Source: Euonymus europaeus
Taxonomy: Eukaryota > Streptophyta > Magnoliopsida > Celastrales > Celastraceae
Assembly (NCBI GenBank): GCA_963580455.1
Contig: OY756957.1
Span: forward strand, 191,001 to 255,000
Direction: 5' to 3'
DNA length: 64,000 nt
Shown here: positions 10,381-22,996 of the stretch, piece by piece
How positions within the stretch are numbered: the first letter of the stretch is position 1
Layout of the letters: each line of letters opens with the position of its first letter
Notes under the pieces: generated by a model
The model's input: the letters and a program-made list of their open reading frames with translations, nothing else
Databases searched by the model: none
Told to the model about the DNA's origin: nothing
Made by a program: the position numbers and the translations under genes

Positions 10381-12801
10381 TTTTTTGAATATCCGTTGAC
10401 TCCGAGTTCTGAATTCAGTGATTTTTAGCTTGATTTCACACTACTTTTCGAGCTCTACGATCTTGGCGTTTCTGATTTTGATTTCAGAACTCGTGGCTAG
10501 TTGGTCTCGTTTCACCTAGTTAGCCGCGAAATGTGGTTTCTTTACATAAACGGTTTTATGAATATTGGTTGACTCCGAGTTCTGAATTCGGTGATTTTTA
10601 GCTTGATTTCACACTACTTTTCGAGCTCTACAATCCTGGGTTTTCGGATTTCGATTTCAGAACTCGTGGCTAGTAGGTCTCGTTTCACCTATTTAGCCGC
10701 GAAATGTGGTTTCTTTAAGTAAACGGTTTTATGAATATCCGTTGACTCCGAGTTCTGAATTCGGTGATTTTTAGCTTGATTTCACACTACTTTTCGAGCT
10801 CTACAATCCTGGGTTTTCGGATTTCGATTTCAGAACTCGTGGCTAGTAGGTCTCGTTTCACCTATTTAGCCGAGAAATGTGGTTTCTTTACGTAAACGGT
10901 TTTATGAATATCCGTTGACTCCGAGTTCTGAATTCGGTGATTTTTAGCTTGATTTCACACTACTTTTCGAGCTCTACGATCCTGGCATTTCTGATTCTGA
11001 TTTCAGAACTCGTGGCAAGTTGGTCTCGTTTCACCTAGTTAGCCGCGAAATGTGGTTTCTTTACGTAAACGGTTTTATGAATATCCATTGACTCCGAGTT
11101 CTGAATTCGATGATTTTTAGCTTGATTTCACACTAATTTTCGAGCTCTACAATCTTGGCGTTTCGGATTTTGATTTTAGAACTCGTGGCTAGTTGGACTC
11201 GTTTCACCTAGTTAGCCGCGAAATGTGGTTTCTTTACGTAAACAGCTTTATGAATATCCGTTGACTCCGAGTTCTGAATTCGGTGATTTTTAGCTTGATT
11301 TCACACTAACTTTCAAGCTCTACGATCCTGGTGTTTCGGATTTTGATTTCAGAACTCGTGGCTAGTTGGTCTCGTTTCACCTAGTTAGCCGCGAAATGTG
11401 GTTTCTTTACGTAAACGGTTTTATTAATATCCGTTGACTCCGAGTTCTGAATTCGGTGATTTTTAGCTTGATTTCACACTACTTTTCGAGCTCTACAATC
11501 CTGGGTTCTCGGATTTCGATTTCAGAACTCGTGGCTAGTAGGTCTCGTTTCACCTATTTAGCCGCGAAATGTGGTTTCTTTACGTAAACGGTTTTATGAA
11601 TATCCGTTGACTCCGAGTTCTGAATTCGGTGATTTTTAGCTTGATTTCACACTACTTTTCGAGCTCTACGATCCCGGCGTTTCTGATTTTGATTTCAGAA
11701 CTCGTGGCTAGTTGGTCTCGTTTCACCTAGTTAGCCGCGAAATGTGGTTTCTTTACGTAAACGGTTTTATGAATATCCGTTGACTCCGAGTTCTGAATTC
11801 GGTGATTTTTAGCTTGATTTCACATTACTTTTCGAGCTCTACAATCTTAGTTTTTTGGATTTCGATTTCAGAACTCGTGGCTAGTAGGTCTCGTTTCACC
11901 TAGTTAGCCGCGAAATGTGGTTTCTTTACGTAAACGGTTTTATGAATATCCGTTGACTCCGAGTTCTGAATTCGGTGATTTTTAGCTTGATTTCACACTA
12001 ATTTTCGAGCTCTACGATCCTGGTGTTTCGGATTTTGATTTCAGAACTCGGGCTAGTTGGTCTCGTTTCACCTAGTTAGCCGCGAAATGTGGTTTCTTTA
12101 CGTAAACGGTTTTATGAATATCCGTTGACTCCGAGTTCTGAATTCGGTGATTTTTAGCTTGATTTCACACTACTATTCGAGCTCTACGATCCTGGCATTT
12201 CTGATTTTGATTTCAGAACTCGTGGCTAGTTGGTCTCGTTTCACCTAGTTAGCCGCGAAATGTAGTTTCTTTACGTAAACGGTTTTATGAATGTCCGTTG
12301 ACTCCGCGTTCTGAATTCGGTGATTTTTAGCTTGATTACACACTACTTTTCGAGCTCTACAATCCTGGGTTTTCGGATTTCGATTTCAGAACTCGTGGCT
12401 AGTAGGTCTCGTTTCACCTAGTTAGCCGCGAAATACGGTTTCTTTATGTAAACGGTTTTATGAATATCCGTTGACTCCGAGTTCTGTATTCAGTGATTTT
12501 TAGCTTGATTACACACTACTTTTCGAGCTCTACAATCCTGGGTTTTCGAATTTCGATTTCAGAACTCGTGGCTAGTAGGTCTCGTTTCACCTAGTTAGCC
12601 ACGAAATGTGGTTTCTTTACGTAAACGGTTTTATGAATATCCGTTGACTCCGAGTTCTGAATTCGGTGATTTTTAGCTTGATTTCACACTACTTTTCGAG
12701 CTCTACAATCCTGGGTTTTCGGATTTCGATTTCAGAACTCGTGGCTAGTAGGTCTCGTTTCACCTATTTAGCCGCGAAATGTGGTTTCTTTACGTAAACG
12801 G
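10381..12801. repeat. Irregular end of domain I, no clean HOR
   Basis: Fourteen units (m61-m74) alternate class A and B without an order I can match to the 21-monomer HOR. Private changes are frequent: ttttttgaat (10381), a gcaagttgg unit (10900), a ctttatg start (11246), ttttattaat (11419), cacattactt (11765) and aaatacgg (12283). The unit at 11938 lacks one T at 12050/12051 (actcgggctag) and is 172 bp. High private divergence and loss of order resemble the edge of a homogenised domain. Confidence 0.7.
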
Positions 12802-12966
12802 TTTTATGAATATCCTTTGACTCCGAGTTCTGAATTCGGTAATTTTTTTCTCACTACTTTTCGAGCTCTACAATCCTGGGTTTTCGGATTTCGATTTCAG
12901 AACTTGTGGCTAGTAGGCCTCGTTTCACCTAGTTAGCCGCGAAATGTGGTTTCTTTACGTAAACGG
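12802..12966. other. Chimeric 165-bp monomer at the domain I/II junction
   Basis: The 5' part (tcctttgac, ggtaattt) is the domain I type seen at 347, 1039 and 4672. From 12850 on the unit is the tctcactac type found only in domains II-IV, with ctagtaggcctcg. At the joint p47-p54 (agcttgat) is missing, leaving a run of seven T, so the breakpoint falls in shared T tracts. All class C monomers lie to its right. The unit fits an illegitimate or slightly misaligned exchange that fused two array lineages. Confidence 0.8.
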
Positions 12967-15735
12967 TTTTATGAATATCCGTTGACTCCGAGTTCTGAAT
13001 TCGGTGATTTTTAGCTTGATTTCACACTACTTTTCGAGCTCTACAATCCTAGCGTTTCGGATTTTGATTTCAGAACTCGTGGCTTGTAGGTCTCGTTCCA
13101 CCTAGTTAGCCGCGAAATGTAGTTTCTTTACGTAAACGGTTTTATGAATATCCGTTGACTCCGAGTTTTGAATTCGGTGATTTTTATCTTGATTTCACAC
13201 TACTTTTCGAGCTCTACAATCCTGGATTTTCGGATTTCGATTTCAGAACTCGTGGCTAGTAGGTATCGTTTCACCTAGTTAGCCGCGAAATGTGGTTTCT
13301 TTACGTAAACGGTTTTATGAATATCCATTGACTCCGAGTTCTGAATTCGGTGATTTTTAGCTTGATTTCACACTACTTTTCGAGCTCTACAATCCTGGGT
13401 TTTTGGATTTTGATTTCAGAACTCGTGGCTTGTAGGTCTCGTTTCACCTAGTTAGCCGAGAAATGTGGTTTCTTTACGTAAACGGTTTTATGAATATCCG
13501 TTGACTCCGAGTTCTGAATTCGGTGATTTTTAGCTTGATTTCTCACTACTTTTCGAGCTCTACAATCCTGGGTTTTCGGATTTCGATTTCAGAACTCGTG
13601 GCTAGTAGGCCTCGTTTCACCTAGTTAGCCGCGAAATGTGGTTTCTTTACCTAAACGGTTTTATGAATATCCGTTGACTCCGAGTTCTGAATTCGGTGAT
13701 TTTTAGCTTGATTTCACACTACTTTTCGAGCTCTACAATCCTCGCGTTTCGGATTTTGATTTCAGAACTCGTGGCTTGTAGGTCTCGTTCCACCTAGTTA
13801 GCCGCGAAATGTGGTTTCTTTACGTAAACGGTTTTATGAATATCCGTTGACTCCGAGTTCTGAATTCGGTGATTTTTAGCTTGATTTCACACTACTTTTC
13901 GAGCTCTACAATCCTCGGTTTTCGGATTTCAATTTCAGAACTCGTGGCTAGTTGGTCTCGTTTCACCTATTTAGCCGCGAAATGTGGTTTCTTTACGTAA
14001 ACGGTTTTATGAATATCCGTTGACTCCGAGTTCTGAATTCGGTGATTTTTAGCTTGATTTCACACTACTTTTCGAGCTCTACGATCCTGGAGTTTCGGAT
14101 TTTGATTTCTGAACTCGTGGCTAGTTGGTCTCGTTTAACCTAGTTAGCCGCGAAATGTGGTTTCTTTACGTAAACGGTTTTATGAATATCCGTTGACTCC
14201 GAGTTCTGAATTCGGTGATTTTTAGCTTGATTTCACACTACTTTTCGAGTTCTACAGTCCTCGCTTTTCGTATTTCGATTTCAGAACTCGTGGCTAGTAG
14301 GTCTCATTTCACCTAGTTAGCCGCGAAATGTGGTTTCTTTACGTAAACGGTTTTATGAATATCCGTTGACTCCGAGTTCTGAGTTCGGTGATTTTTAGCT
14401 TGATTTCACACTACTTTTCGAGCTCTACAATCCTAGCGTTTTGGGATTTTGATTTAAGAACTCGTGGCTTGTAGGTCTCGTTCCACCTAGTTAGCCGCAA
14501 AATGTGGTTTCTTTACGTAAACGGTTTTATGAATATCCGTTGACTCCGAGTTCTGAATTCGGTGATTTTTAGCTTGATTTCACACTACTTTTCGAGCTCT
14601 ACAATCCTGGGTTTTCGGATTTCGATTTCAGAACTCGTGGCTAGTAGGTCTCGTTTCACCTAGTTAGCCGCAAAATGTGGTTTCTTTACGTAAACGGTTT
14701 TATGAATATCCGTTGACTCCGAGTTCTGAATTCGGTGATTTTTAGCTTGATTTCACACTACTTTTCGAGCTCTACAATCCTGGATTTTTGGATTTTGATT
14801 TCAGAACTCGTGGCTTGTAGGTCTCGTTTCACCTAGTTAGCCGCGAAATGTGGTTTCTTTACGTAAACGGTTTTATGAATATCCATTGACTCCGAGTTTT
14901 GAATTCGGTGATTTTTAGCTTGATTTCTCACTACTTTTCGAGCTCTACAATCCTGGGTTTTCGGATTTCGATTTCAAAACTCGTGGCTAGTAGGCCTCGT
15001 TTCACATAGTTAGCCGCGAAATGTGGTTTCTTTACGTAAACGGTTTTATGAATATCCGTTGACTCCGAGTTCTGAATTCGGCGATTTTTATTTTGATTTC
15101 ACACTACTTTTCGAGCTCTACAATCCTAGCGTTTCTGATTTTGATTTCAGAACTCGTGGCTTGTAGGTCTCGTTCCACCTAGTTAGCCGCGAAATGTAGT
15201 TTCTTTACGTAAACGGTTTTATGAATATCCGTTGACTCCGAGTTTTGAATTCGGTGATTTTTATCTTGATTTCACACTACTTTTCGAGCTCTACAATCGT
15301 GGATTTTCGGATTTCGATTTCAGAACTCGTGGCTAGTAGGTCTCGTTTCACCTAGTTAGCCGCGAAATGTGGTTTCTTTACGTAAACGGTTTTATGAATA
15401 TCCGTTGACTCCGAGTTCTGAATTCGGTGATTTTTAGCTTCATTTCACACTACTTTTCGAGCTCTACAATCCTGGATTTTCAGATTTCGATTTCAGAACT
15501 CGTGGCTAGTAGGTCTCGTTTCACCTAGTTAGCCGCGAAATGTGGTTTCTTTACGTAAACGGTTTTATGAATATCCGTTGACTCCGAGTTCTGAATTCGG
15601 TGATTTTTAGCTTGATTTCACACTACTTTTCGAGCTCTACGTTACTGGCATTCTGGATTTTGATTTCAGAACTCGTGGCTAGTTGGTCTCGTTTCACCTA
15701 GTTAGCCGCAAAATGTGGTTTCTTTACGTAAACGG
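12967..15735. repeat. Domain II opening block with domain III-like order
   Basis: Units m76-m91 differ from the rest of domain II. The series cgatcctggag with tttaacc (14005), a gagttctac unit with tctcattt (14178), the 174-bp gcgttttggg unit (14351) and a class A unit (14525) recurs in order at 35243-35935. The following gagttttg unit, gcttcattt unit and cgtt unit (15217-15735) recur at 32650-33168. The block therefore shares ancestry with domain III, 17-21 kb away. Confidence 0.68.
14351..14524. repeat. 174-bp monomer subtype (gcgttttggg, tttaag)
   Basis: This class C unit has cctagcgttttggg in place of cctagcgtttcgg, a one-base gain, and always carries gatttaag in place of gatttcag. The same pair of changes is found at 31957, 35589, 43546, 44239 and 48218, so these share one origin. 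Units at 42508 and 46315 later lost one base (gggtttt) and are back to 173 bp. The subtype is a good tracer of HOR copies between domains II and III. Confidence 0.85.
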
Positions 15736-18502
15736 TTTTATGAATATCCGTTGACTCCGAGTTCCGAATTCGGTGATTTTTAGCTTGATTTCACACTACT
15801 TTTCGAGCTCTACAATCCTGGGTTTTCGGATTATGATTTCAGAACTCGTGGCTAGTAGGTCTCGTTTCACCTAGTTAGCTGCGAAATGTGGTTTCTTTAC
15901 CTAAACGTTTTATGAATATCCGTTGACTCCGAGTTCTGAATTCGGTGATTTTTAGCTTGATTTCACACTACTTTTCGAGCTCTACAATCCTAGCGTTTCG
16001 TATTTTGATTTCAGAACTCGTGGCTTGTAGGTCTCGTTCCACCTGGTTAGCCGCAAAATGTGGTTTCTTTACGTAAACGGTTTTATGAATATCCGTTGAC
16101 TCCGAGTTCTGAATTAGGTGATTTTTAGCTTGATTTCACACTACTTTTCGAGCTCTACAATCCTGGGTTTTCGGATTTCGATTTCAGAACTCGTGGCTGG
16201 TAGGTCTCGTTTCACCTAGTTAGCCGCGAAATGTGGTTTCTTTCTGTAAACGGTTTTATGAATATCCGTTGACTCCGAGTTCTGAATTCGTTGATTTTTA
16301 GCTTGATTTCACACTACTTTTCGAGCTCTACAATCCTGGGTTTTTGGATTTTGATTTCAGAACTTGTGGCTAGTTGGTCTCGTTTCACCTAGTTAGCCGC
16401 GAAATGTGGTTTCTTTACGTAAACGGTTTTATGAATATCCATTGACTCCGAGTTCCGAATTCGGTGATTTTTAGCTTGATTTCTCACTACTTTTCGAGCT
16501 CTACAATCCTAGCGTTTCGGATTTCGATTTCAGAACTCGTGGCTTGTAGGTCTCGTTTCACCTAGTTAGCCGCGAAATGTGGTTTCTTTACGTAAACGGT
16601 TTTATGAATATCCGTTGACTCCGAGTTCTGAATTCGGTGATTTTTAGCTTGATTTCAAACTACTTTTCGAGCTCTACAATCCTAGCGTTTCGGATTTTGA
16701 TTCCAGAACTCGTGGCTAGTAGGCCTCGTTTCACCTAGTTAGCCGCGAAATGTGGTTTCTTTACCTAAACGGTTTTATGAATATCCGTTGACTCCGAGTT
16801 CTGAATTCGGTGATTTTTAGCTTGATTTCACACTACTTTTCGAGCTCTACAATCCTAGCGTTTCGTATTTTGATTTCAGAACTCGTGGCTTGTAGGTCTC
16901 GTTCCACCTAGTTAGCCGCAAAATGTGGTTTCTTTACGTAAACGGTTTTATGAATATCCGTTGACTCCGAGTTCTGAATTCGGTGATTTTTAGCTTGATT
17001 TCACACTACTTTTCGAGCTCTACAATCCTAGCATTTCGGATTTTGATTTCAGAACTCGTGGCTAGTAGGTCTCGTTTCACCTAGTTAGCCGCGAAATGTA
17101 GTTTCTTTACGTAAACGGTTTTATGAATATCCGTTGACTCCGAGTTCTGAATTCGGTGATTTTTAGCTTGATTTCACACTACTTTTCGAGCTCTACAATC
17201 CTGGGTTTTCGGATTTCGATTTCAGAACTCGTGGCTGGTAGGTCTCGTTTCACCTAGTTAGCCGCGAAATGTGGTTTCTTTACGTAAACGGTTTTATGAA
17301 TATCCGTTGACTCCGAGTTCTGAATTCGGTGATTTTTAGCTTGATTTCACACTACTTTTCGAGCTCTACAATCCTGGGTTTTTGGATTTTGATTTCAGAA
17401 CTCGTGGCTAGTTGGTCTCGTTTCACCTAGTTAGCCGCGAAATGTGGTTTCTTTACGTAAACGGTTTTATGAATATCCGTTGACTCCGAGTTCCGAATTC
17501 GGTGATTTTTAGCTTGATTTCTCACTACTTTTCAAGCTCTACAATCCTAGCGTTTCGGATTTCGATTTCAGAACTCGTGGCTTGTAGGTATCGTTTCACC
17601 TAGTTAGCCGCGAAATGTGGTTTCTTTACGTAAACGGTTTTATGAATATCCGTTGACTCCGAGTTCTGAATTCGGTGATTTTTAGCTTGATTTCAAACTA
17701 CTTTTCGAGCTCTACAATCCTAGCGTTTCGGATTTTGATTCCAGAACTCGTGGCTAGTAGGCCTCGTTTCACCTAGTTAGCCGCGAAATGTGGTTTCTTT
17801 ACCTAAACGGTTTTATGAATATCCGTTGACTCCGAGTTCTGAATTCGGTGATTTTTAGCTTGATTTCACACTACTTTTCGAGCTCTACAATCCTAGCGTT
17901 TCGTATTTTGATTTCAGAACTCGTGGCTTGTAGGTCTCGTTCCACCTAGTTAGCCGCAAAAAGTGGTTTCTTTACGTAAACGGTTTTATAAATATCCGTT
18001 GACTCCGAGTTCTGAATTCGGTGATTTTTAGCTTGATTTCACACTACTTTTCGAGCTCTACAATCCTAGCATTTCGGATTTTGATTTCAGAACTCGTGGC
18101 TAGTAGGTCTCGTTTCACCTAGTTAGCCGCGAAATGTAGTTTCTTTACGTAAACGGTTTTATGAATATCCGTTGACTCCGAGTTCTGAATTCGGTGATTT
18201 TTAGCTTGATTTCACACTACTTTTCGAGCTCTACAATCCTGGGTTTTCGGATTTTGATTTCAGAACTCGTGGCTAGTAGGCCTCGTTTCACATAGTTAGC
18301 CGCGAAATGTGGTTTCTTTACGTAAACGGTTTTATGAATATCCGTTGACTCCGAGTTCTGAATTCGGTGACTTTTAGCTTGATTTCACACTACTTTTCGA
18401 GCTCTACAATCCTGGATTTTTGGATTTTGATTTCAGAACTCGTGGCTAGTAGGCCTCGTTTCACCTAGTTAGCCGCGAAATGTGGTTTCTTTACGTAAAC
18501 GG
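15736..18502. repeat. 16-monomer block with internal 6-monomer tandem duplication
   Basis: The block opens with a gttccg, gattatgattt unit that has lost one G (taaacgttttatg; 172 bp) and a cgtattttg unit. Six units follow (16081-17118: ctggtagg, a tttttgg unit, a tctcac/cctagcg unit, a tcaaac/gattccag unit, a cgtattttg unit, a cctagcattt unit) and repeat at once at 17119-18156. Two unrelated units (18157, 18330) end it. The next block starts with the same opening pair at 18503. Confidence 0.78.
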
Positions 18503-19885
18503 TTTTATGAATATCCGTTGACTCCGAGTTCCGAATTCGGTGATTTTTAGCTTGATTTCACACTACTTTTCGAGCTCTACAATCCTGGGTTTTCGGATTA
18601 TGATTTCAGAACTCGTGGCTAGTAGGTCTCGTTTCACCTAGTTAGCTTCGAAATGTGGTTTCTTTACCTAAACGTTTTATGAATATCCGTTGACTCCGAG
18701 TTCTGAATTCGGTGATTTTTAGCTTGATTTCACACTACTTTTCGAGCTCTACAATCCTAGCGTTTCGTATTTTGATTTCAGAACTCGTGGCTTGTAGGTC
18801 TCGTTCCACCTAGTTAGCCGCAAAATGTGGTTTCTTTACGTAAACGGTTTTATGAATATCCGTTGACTCCGAGTTCTGAATTCGGTGATTTTTAGCTTGA
18901 TTTCACACAAATTTTCGAGCTCTACAATCCTGGGTTTTCGGATTTCGATTTCAGAACTCGTGGCTGGTAGGTCTCGTTTCACCTAGTTAGCCGCGAAATG
19001 TGGTTTCTTTACGTAAACGGTTTTATGAATATCCGTTGACTCCGAGTTCTGAATTCGGTGATTTTTAGCTTGATTTCACACTACTTTTCGAGCTCTACAA
19101 TCCTGGGTTTTTGGATTTTGATTTCAGAACTCGTGGCTAGTTGGTCTCGTTTCACATAGTTAGCCGCGAAATGTGGTTTCTTTACGTAAACGGTTTTATG
19201 AATATCCGTTCACTCCGAGTTCCGAATTCGGTGATTTTTAGCTTGATTTCTCACTACTTTTCGAGCTCTACAATCCTAGCGTTTCGGATTTCGATTTCCG
19301 AACTCGTGGCTTGTAGGTCTCGTTTCACCTAGTTAGCCGCGAAATGTGGTTTCTTTACGTAAACGGTTTTATGAATATCCGTTGACTCCGAGTTCTGAAT
19401 TCGGTGATTTTTAGCTTGATTTCAAACTACTTTTCGAGCTCTACAATCCTAGCGTTTCGGATTATGATTCCAGAACTCGTGGCTAGTAGGCCTCGTTTCA
19501 CCTAGTTAGCCGCGAAATGTGGTTTCTTTACCTAAACGGTTTTATGAATATCCGTTGACTCCGAGTTCTGAATTCGGTGATTTTTAGCTTGATTTCACAC
19601 TACTTTTCGAGCTCTACAATCCTAGCGTTTCGTATTTTGATTTCAGAACTCGTGGCTTGTAGGTCTCGTTCCACCTAGTTAGCCGCAAAATGTGGTTTCT
19701 TTACGTAAACGGTTTTATGAATATCCGTTGACTCCGAGTTCTGAATTCGGTGATTTTTAGCTTGATTTCACACTACTTTTCGAGCTCTACAATCCTAGCA
19801 TTTCGGATTTTGATTTCAGAACTCGTGGCTAGTAGGTCTCGTTTCACTTAGTTAGCCGCGAAATGTAGTTTCTTTACGTAAACGG
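18503..19885. repeat. Third copy of the 6-monomer cassette with its opening pair
   Basis: Units at 18503 (gttccg, gattatgattt, one-base deletion) and 18675 (cgtattttg) are followed at 18848-19885 by the same six-unit series as at 16081 and 17119. It carries its own changes, for example cacacaaatttt (18848), cgttcactcc (19194) and gattatgattccag (19367). The cassette is thus present three times within 3.8 kb. The cgttcactcc change opens a meaningless reading frame of 63 codons. Confidence 0.78.
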
Positions 19886-20923
19886 TTTTATGAATATCCG
19901 TTGACTCCGAGTTCTGAATTCGGTGATTTTTAGCTTGATTTCACACTACTTTTCGAGCTCTACAATCCTGGGTTTTCGGATTTTGATTTCAGAACTCGTG
20001 GCTAGTAGGCCTCGTTTCACCTAGTTAGCCGCGAAATGTGGTTTCTTTACGTAAACGGTTTTATGAATATCCGTTGACTCCGAGTTCTGAATTCGGTGAT
20101 TTTTAGCTTGATTTCACACTACTTTTCGAGCTCTACAATCCTAGCATTTCGGATTTTGATTTCAGAACTCGTGGCTAGTAGGCCTCGTTTCACCTAGTTA
20201 GCCGCGAAATGTGGTTTCTTTACGTAAACGGTTTTATGAATATCCGTTGACTCCGAGTTCTGAATTCGGTGATTTTTAGCTTGATTTCACACTACTTTTC
20301 GAGCTCTACAATCCTGGATTTTTGGATTTTGATTTCAGAACTCGTGGCTTGTAGGTCTCGTTTCACCTAGTTAGCCGCGAAATGTGGTTTCTTTACGTAA
20401 ATGGTTTTATGAATATCCGTTGACTCCGAGTTCTGAATTCGGTGATTTTTAGCTTGATTTCACACTACTTTTCGAGCTCTACAATCCTGGGTTTTCGGAT
20501 TTTGATTTCAGAACTCGTGGCTAGTAGGCCTCGTTTCACAAAGTTAGCCGCGAAATGTGTTTTCTTTACGTAAACGGTTTTATGAATATCCGTTGACTCC
20601 GAGTTCTGAATTCGGTGATTTTTAGCTTGATTTCACACTACTTTTCGAGCTCTACAATCCTGGGTTTTCGGATTATGATTTCAGAACTCGTGGCTAGTAG
20701 GTCTTGTTTCACCTAGTTAGCCGCGAAATGTGGTTTCTTTACGTAAACGGTTTTATGAATATCCGTTGACTCCGAGTTCTGAATTCGGTGATTTTTAGCT
20801 TGATTTCACACTACTTTTCGAGCTCTACGTTACTGGCATTCTGGATTTTGATTTCAGAACTCGTGGCTAGTTGGTCTCGTTTCACCTAGTTAGCCGCGAA
20901 ATGTGGTTTCTTTACGTAAACGG

Positions 20924-21095
20924 TTTTATGAATATCCGTTGACTCCGAGTTCCGAATTCGGTGATTTTTAGCTTGATTTCACACTACTTTTCGAGCTCTA
21001 CAATCCTGGGTTTTCGGATTATGATTTCAGAACTCGTGGCTAGTAGGTCTCGTTTCACCTAGTTAGCTGCGAAATGTGGTTTCTTTACCTAAACG
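20924..21095. repeat. 172-bp monomer subtype with one-base deletion before p1
   Basis: The sequence reads ttacctaaacgttttatg where other units have aaacggttttatg. The same deletion with the same linked changes (gttccg, gattatgattt, agctgcg or agcttcg, ttaccta) is found at 15736, 18503 and 22306. It is therefore one mutation spread by block duplication, and it marks domain II only. A separate one-base loss (cggtttatg) shortens the unit starting at 21269. Confidence 0.85.
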
Positions 21096-21786
21096 TTTTA
21101 TGAATATCCGTTGACTCCGAGTTCTGAATTCGGTGATTTTTAGCTTGATTTCACACTACTTTTCGAGCTCTACAATCCTAGCGTTTCGTATTTTGATTTC
21201 AGAACTCGTGGCTTGTAGGTCTCGTTCTACCTAGTTAGCCGCAAAATGTGGTTTCTTTACGTAAACGGTTTATGAATATCCGTTGACTCCGAGTTCTGAA
21301 TTCGGTGATTTTTAGCTTGATTTCACACTACTTTTCGAGCTCTACAATCCTGGATTTTCGGATTTCGATTTCAGAACTCGTGGCTAGTAGGTCTCGTTTC
21401 ACCTAGTTAGCCGCGAAATGTGGTTTCTTTACGTAAACGGTTTTATGAATATCCGTTGACTCCGAGTTCTGAATTCGGTGATTTTTAGCTTGATTTCACA
21501 CTACTTTTCGAGCTCTACAATCCTGGATTTTTGGATTTTGATTTCAGAACTCGTGGCTTGTAGGTCTCATTTCACCTAGTTAGCCGCGAAATGTGGTTTC
21601 TTTACGTAAACGGTTTTATGAATATCCGTTGACTCCGAGTTCTGAATTCGGTGATTTTTAGCTTGATTTCACACTACTTTTCGAGCTCTACAATCCTGGG
21701 TTTTCGGATTTTGATTTCAGAACTCGTGGCTAGTAGGCCTCGTTTCACCTAGTTAGCCGCGAAATGTGTTTTCTTTACGTAAACGG

Positions 21787-22996
21787 TTTTATGAATATCC
21801 GTTGACTCCGAGTTCTGAATTCGGTGATTTTTAGCTTGATTTCACACTACTTTTCGAGCTCTACAATCCTAGCGTTTCGGATTTTGATTTCAGAACTCGT
21901 GGCTTGTAGGTCTCGTTCCACCTAGTTAGCCGCGAAATGTAGTTTCTTTACGTAAACGGTTTTATGAATATCCGTTGACTCCGAGTTCTGAATTCGGTGA
22001 TTTTTAGCTTGATTTCACACTACTTTTCGAGCTCTACAATCCTGGATTTTCGGATTTCGATTTCAGAACTCGTGGCTAGTAGGTCTCGTTTCACCTAGTT
22101 AGCCGCGAAATGTGGTTTCTTTACTTAAACGGTTTTATGAATATCCGTTGACTCCGAGTTCTGAATTCGGTGATTTTTAGCTTGATTTCACACTACTTTT
22201 CGAGCTCTACGTTACTGGCGTTCTGGATTTTGATTTCAGAACTCGTGGCTAGTTGGTCTCGTTTCACCTAGTTAGCCGCGAAATGTGGTTTCTTTACGTA
22301 AACGGTTTTATGAATATCCGTTGACTCCGAGTTCCGAATTCGGTGATTTTTAGCTTGATTTCACGCTACTTTTCGAGCTCTACAATCCTGGGTTTTCGGA
22401 TTATGATTTCAGAACTCGTGGCTAGTAGGTCTCGTTTCACCTAGTTAGCTGCGAAATGTGGTTTCTTTACCTAAACGTTTTATGAATATCCGTTGACTCC
22501 GAGTTCTGAATTCGGTGATTTTTAGCTTGATTTCACACTACTTTTCGAGCTCTACAATCCTAGCGTTTCGTATTTTGATTTCAGAACTCGTGGCTTGTAG
22601 GTCTCGTTCCACCTAGTTAGCCGCAAAATGTGGTTTCTTTACGTAAACGGTTTTATGAATATCCGTTGACTCCGAGTTCTGAATTCGGTTATTTTTAGCT
22701 TGATTTCACACTACTTTTCGAGCTCTACAATCCTGCGTTTTCGGATTTCGATTTCAGAACTCGTGGCTGGTAGGTCTCGTTTCACCTAGTTAGCCGCGAA
22801 ATGTGGTTTCTTTACGTAAACGGTTTTACGAATATCCGTTAACTCCGAGTTCTGAATTCGGTGATTTTTAGCTTGATTTCACACTACTTTTCGAGCTCTA
22901 CAATCCTGGGTTTTTGGATTTTGATTTCAGAATTCGTGGCTTGTAGGTCTCGTTTCACCTAGTTAGCCGCGAAATGTGGTTTCTTTACGTAAACGG
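21787..22996. repeat. 7-monomer cassette of domain II, copy 1
   Basis: The order is: a class C unit with aaatgtag, a ttacttaaa unit, a cgttactgg unit, a gttccg unit, a cgtattttg unit, a ctggtagg or related unit, and a ttttacgaat unit with tttttgg. The first five recur at 23689-24551. All seven recur at 25037-26247 and at 26767-27977. The last two copies start 1730 bp apart (ten monomers), but the three units that follow the cassette differ between them. The cassette, and not the full ten-unit block, is the conserved entity. Confidence 0.75.

Larger units (their letters stand above)
1..12849. repeat. Domain I: class A/B satellite with 21-monomer HOR
   Basis: Units are mainly class A (caatcctggg with ctagtaggt) and class B (cgatcctgg with ctagttggt). 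Class C (cttgtaggt with cgttccacc) is absent. Diagnostic private variants are tcctttgac, gattacacac, tatcggttg, gctttattt and a caagctc unit with gattatggag. The first three monomers (1-519) resemble the last three (12456-12841), sharing in turn a gttttcgaattt unit, a cctattt unit and a tcctttgac unit. A larger repeat of about 72 monomers may therefore frame the domain. It ends abruptly in a chimeric monomer. Confidence 0.85.

Noticed and set aside
19141..19332. A 63-codon open reading frame on the plus strand
   Set aside because: It begins with TTG, not ATG, lies wholly in satellite sequence, and is open only because G to C at 19211 turns the usual in-frame TGA (cgttgactcc) into TCA. It has no ribosome-binding or codon-use support and ends at the next TAG of the repeat.
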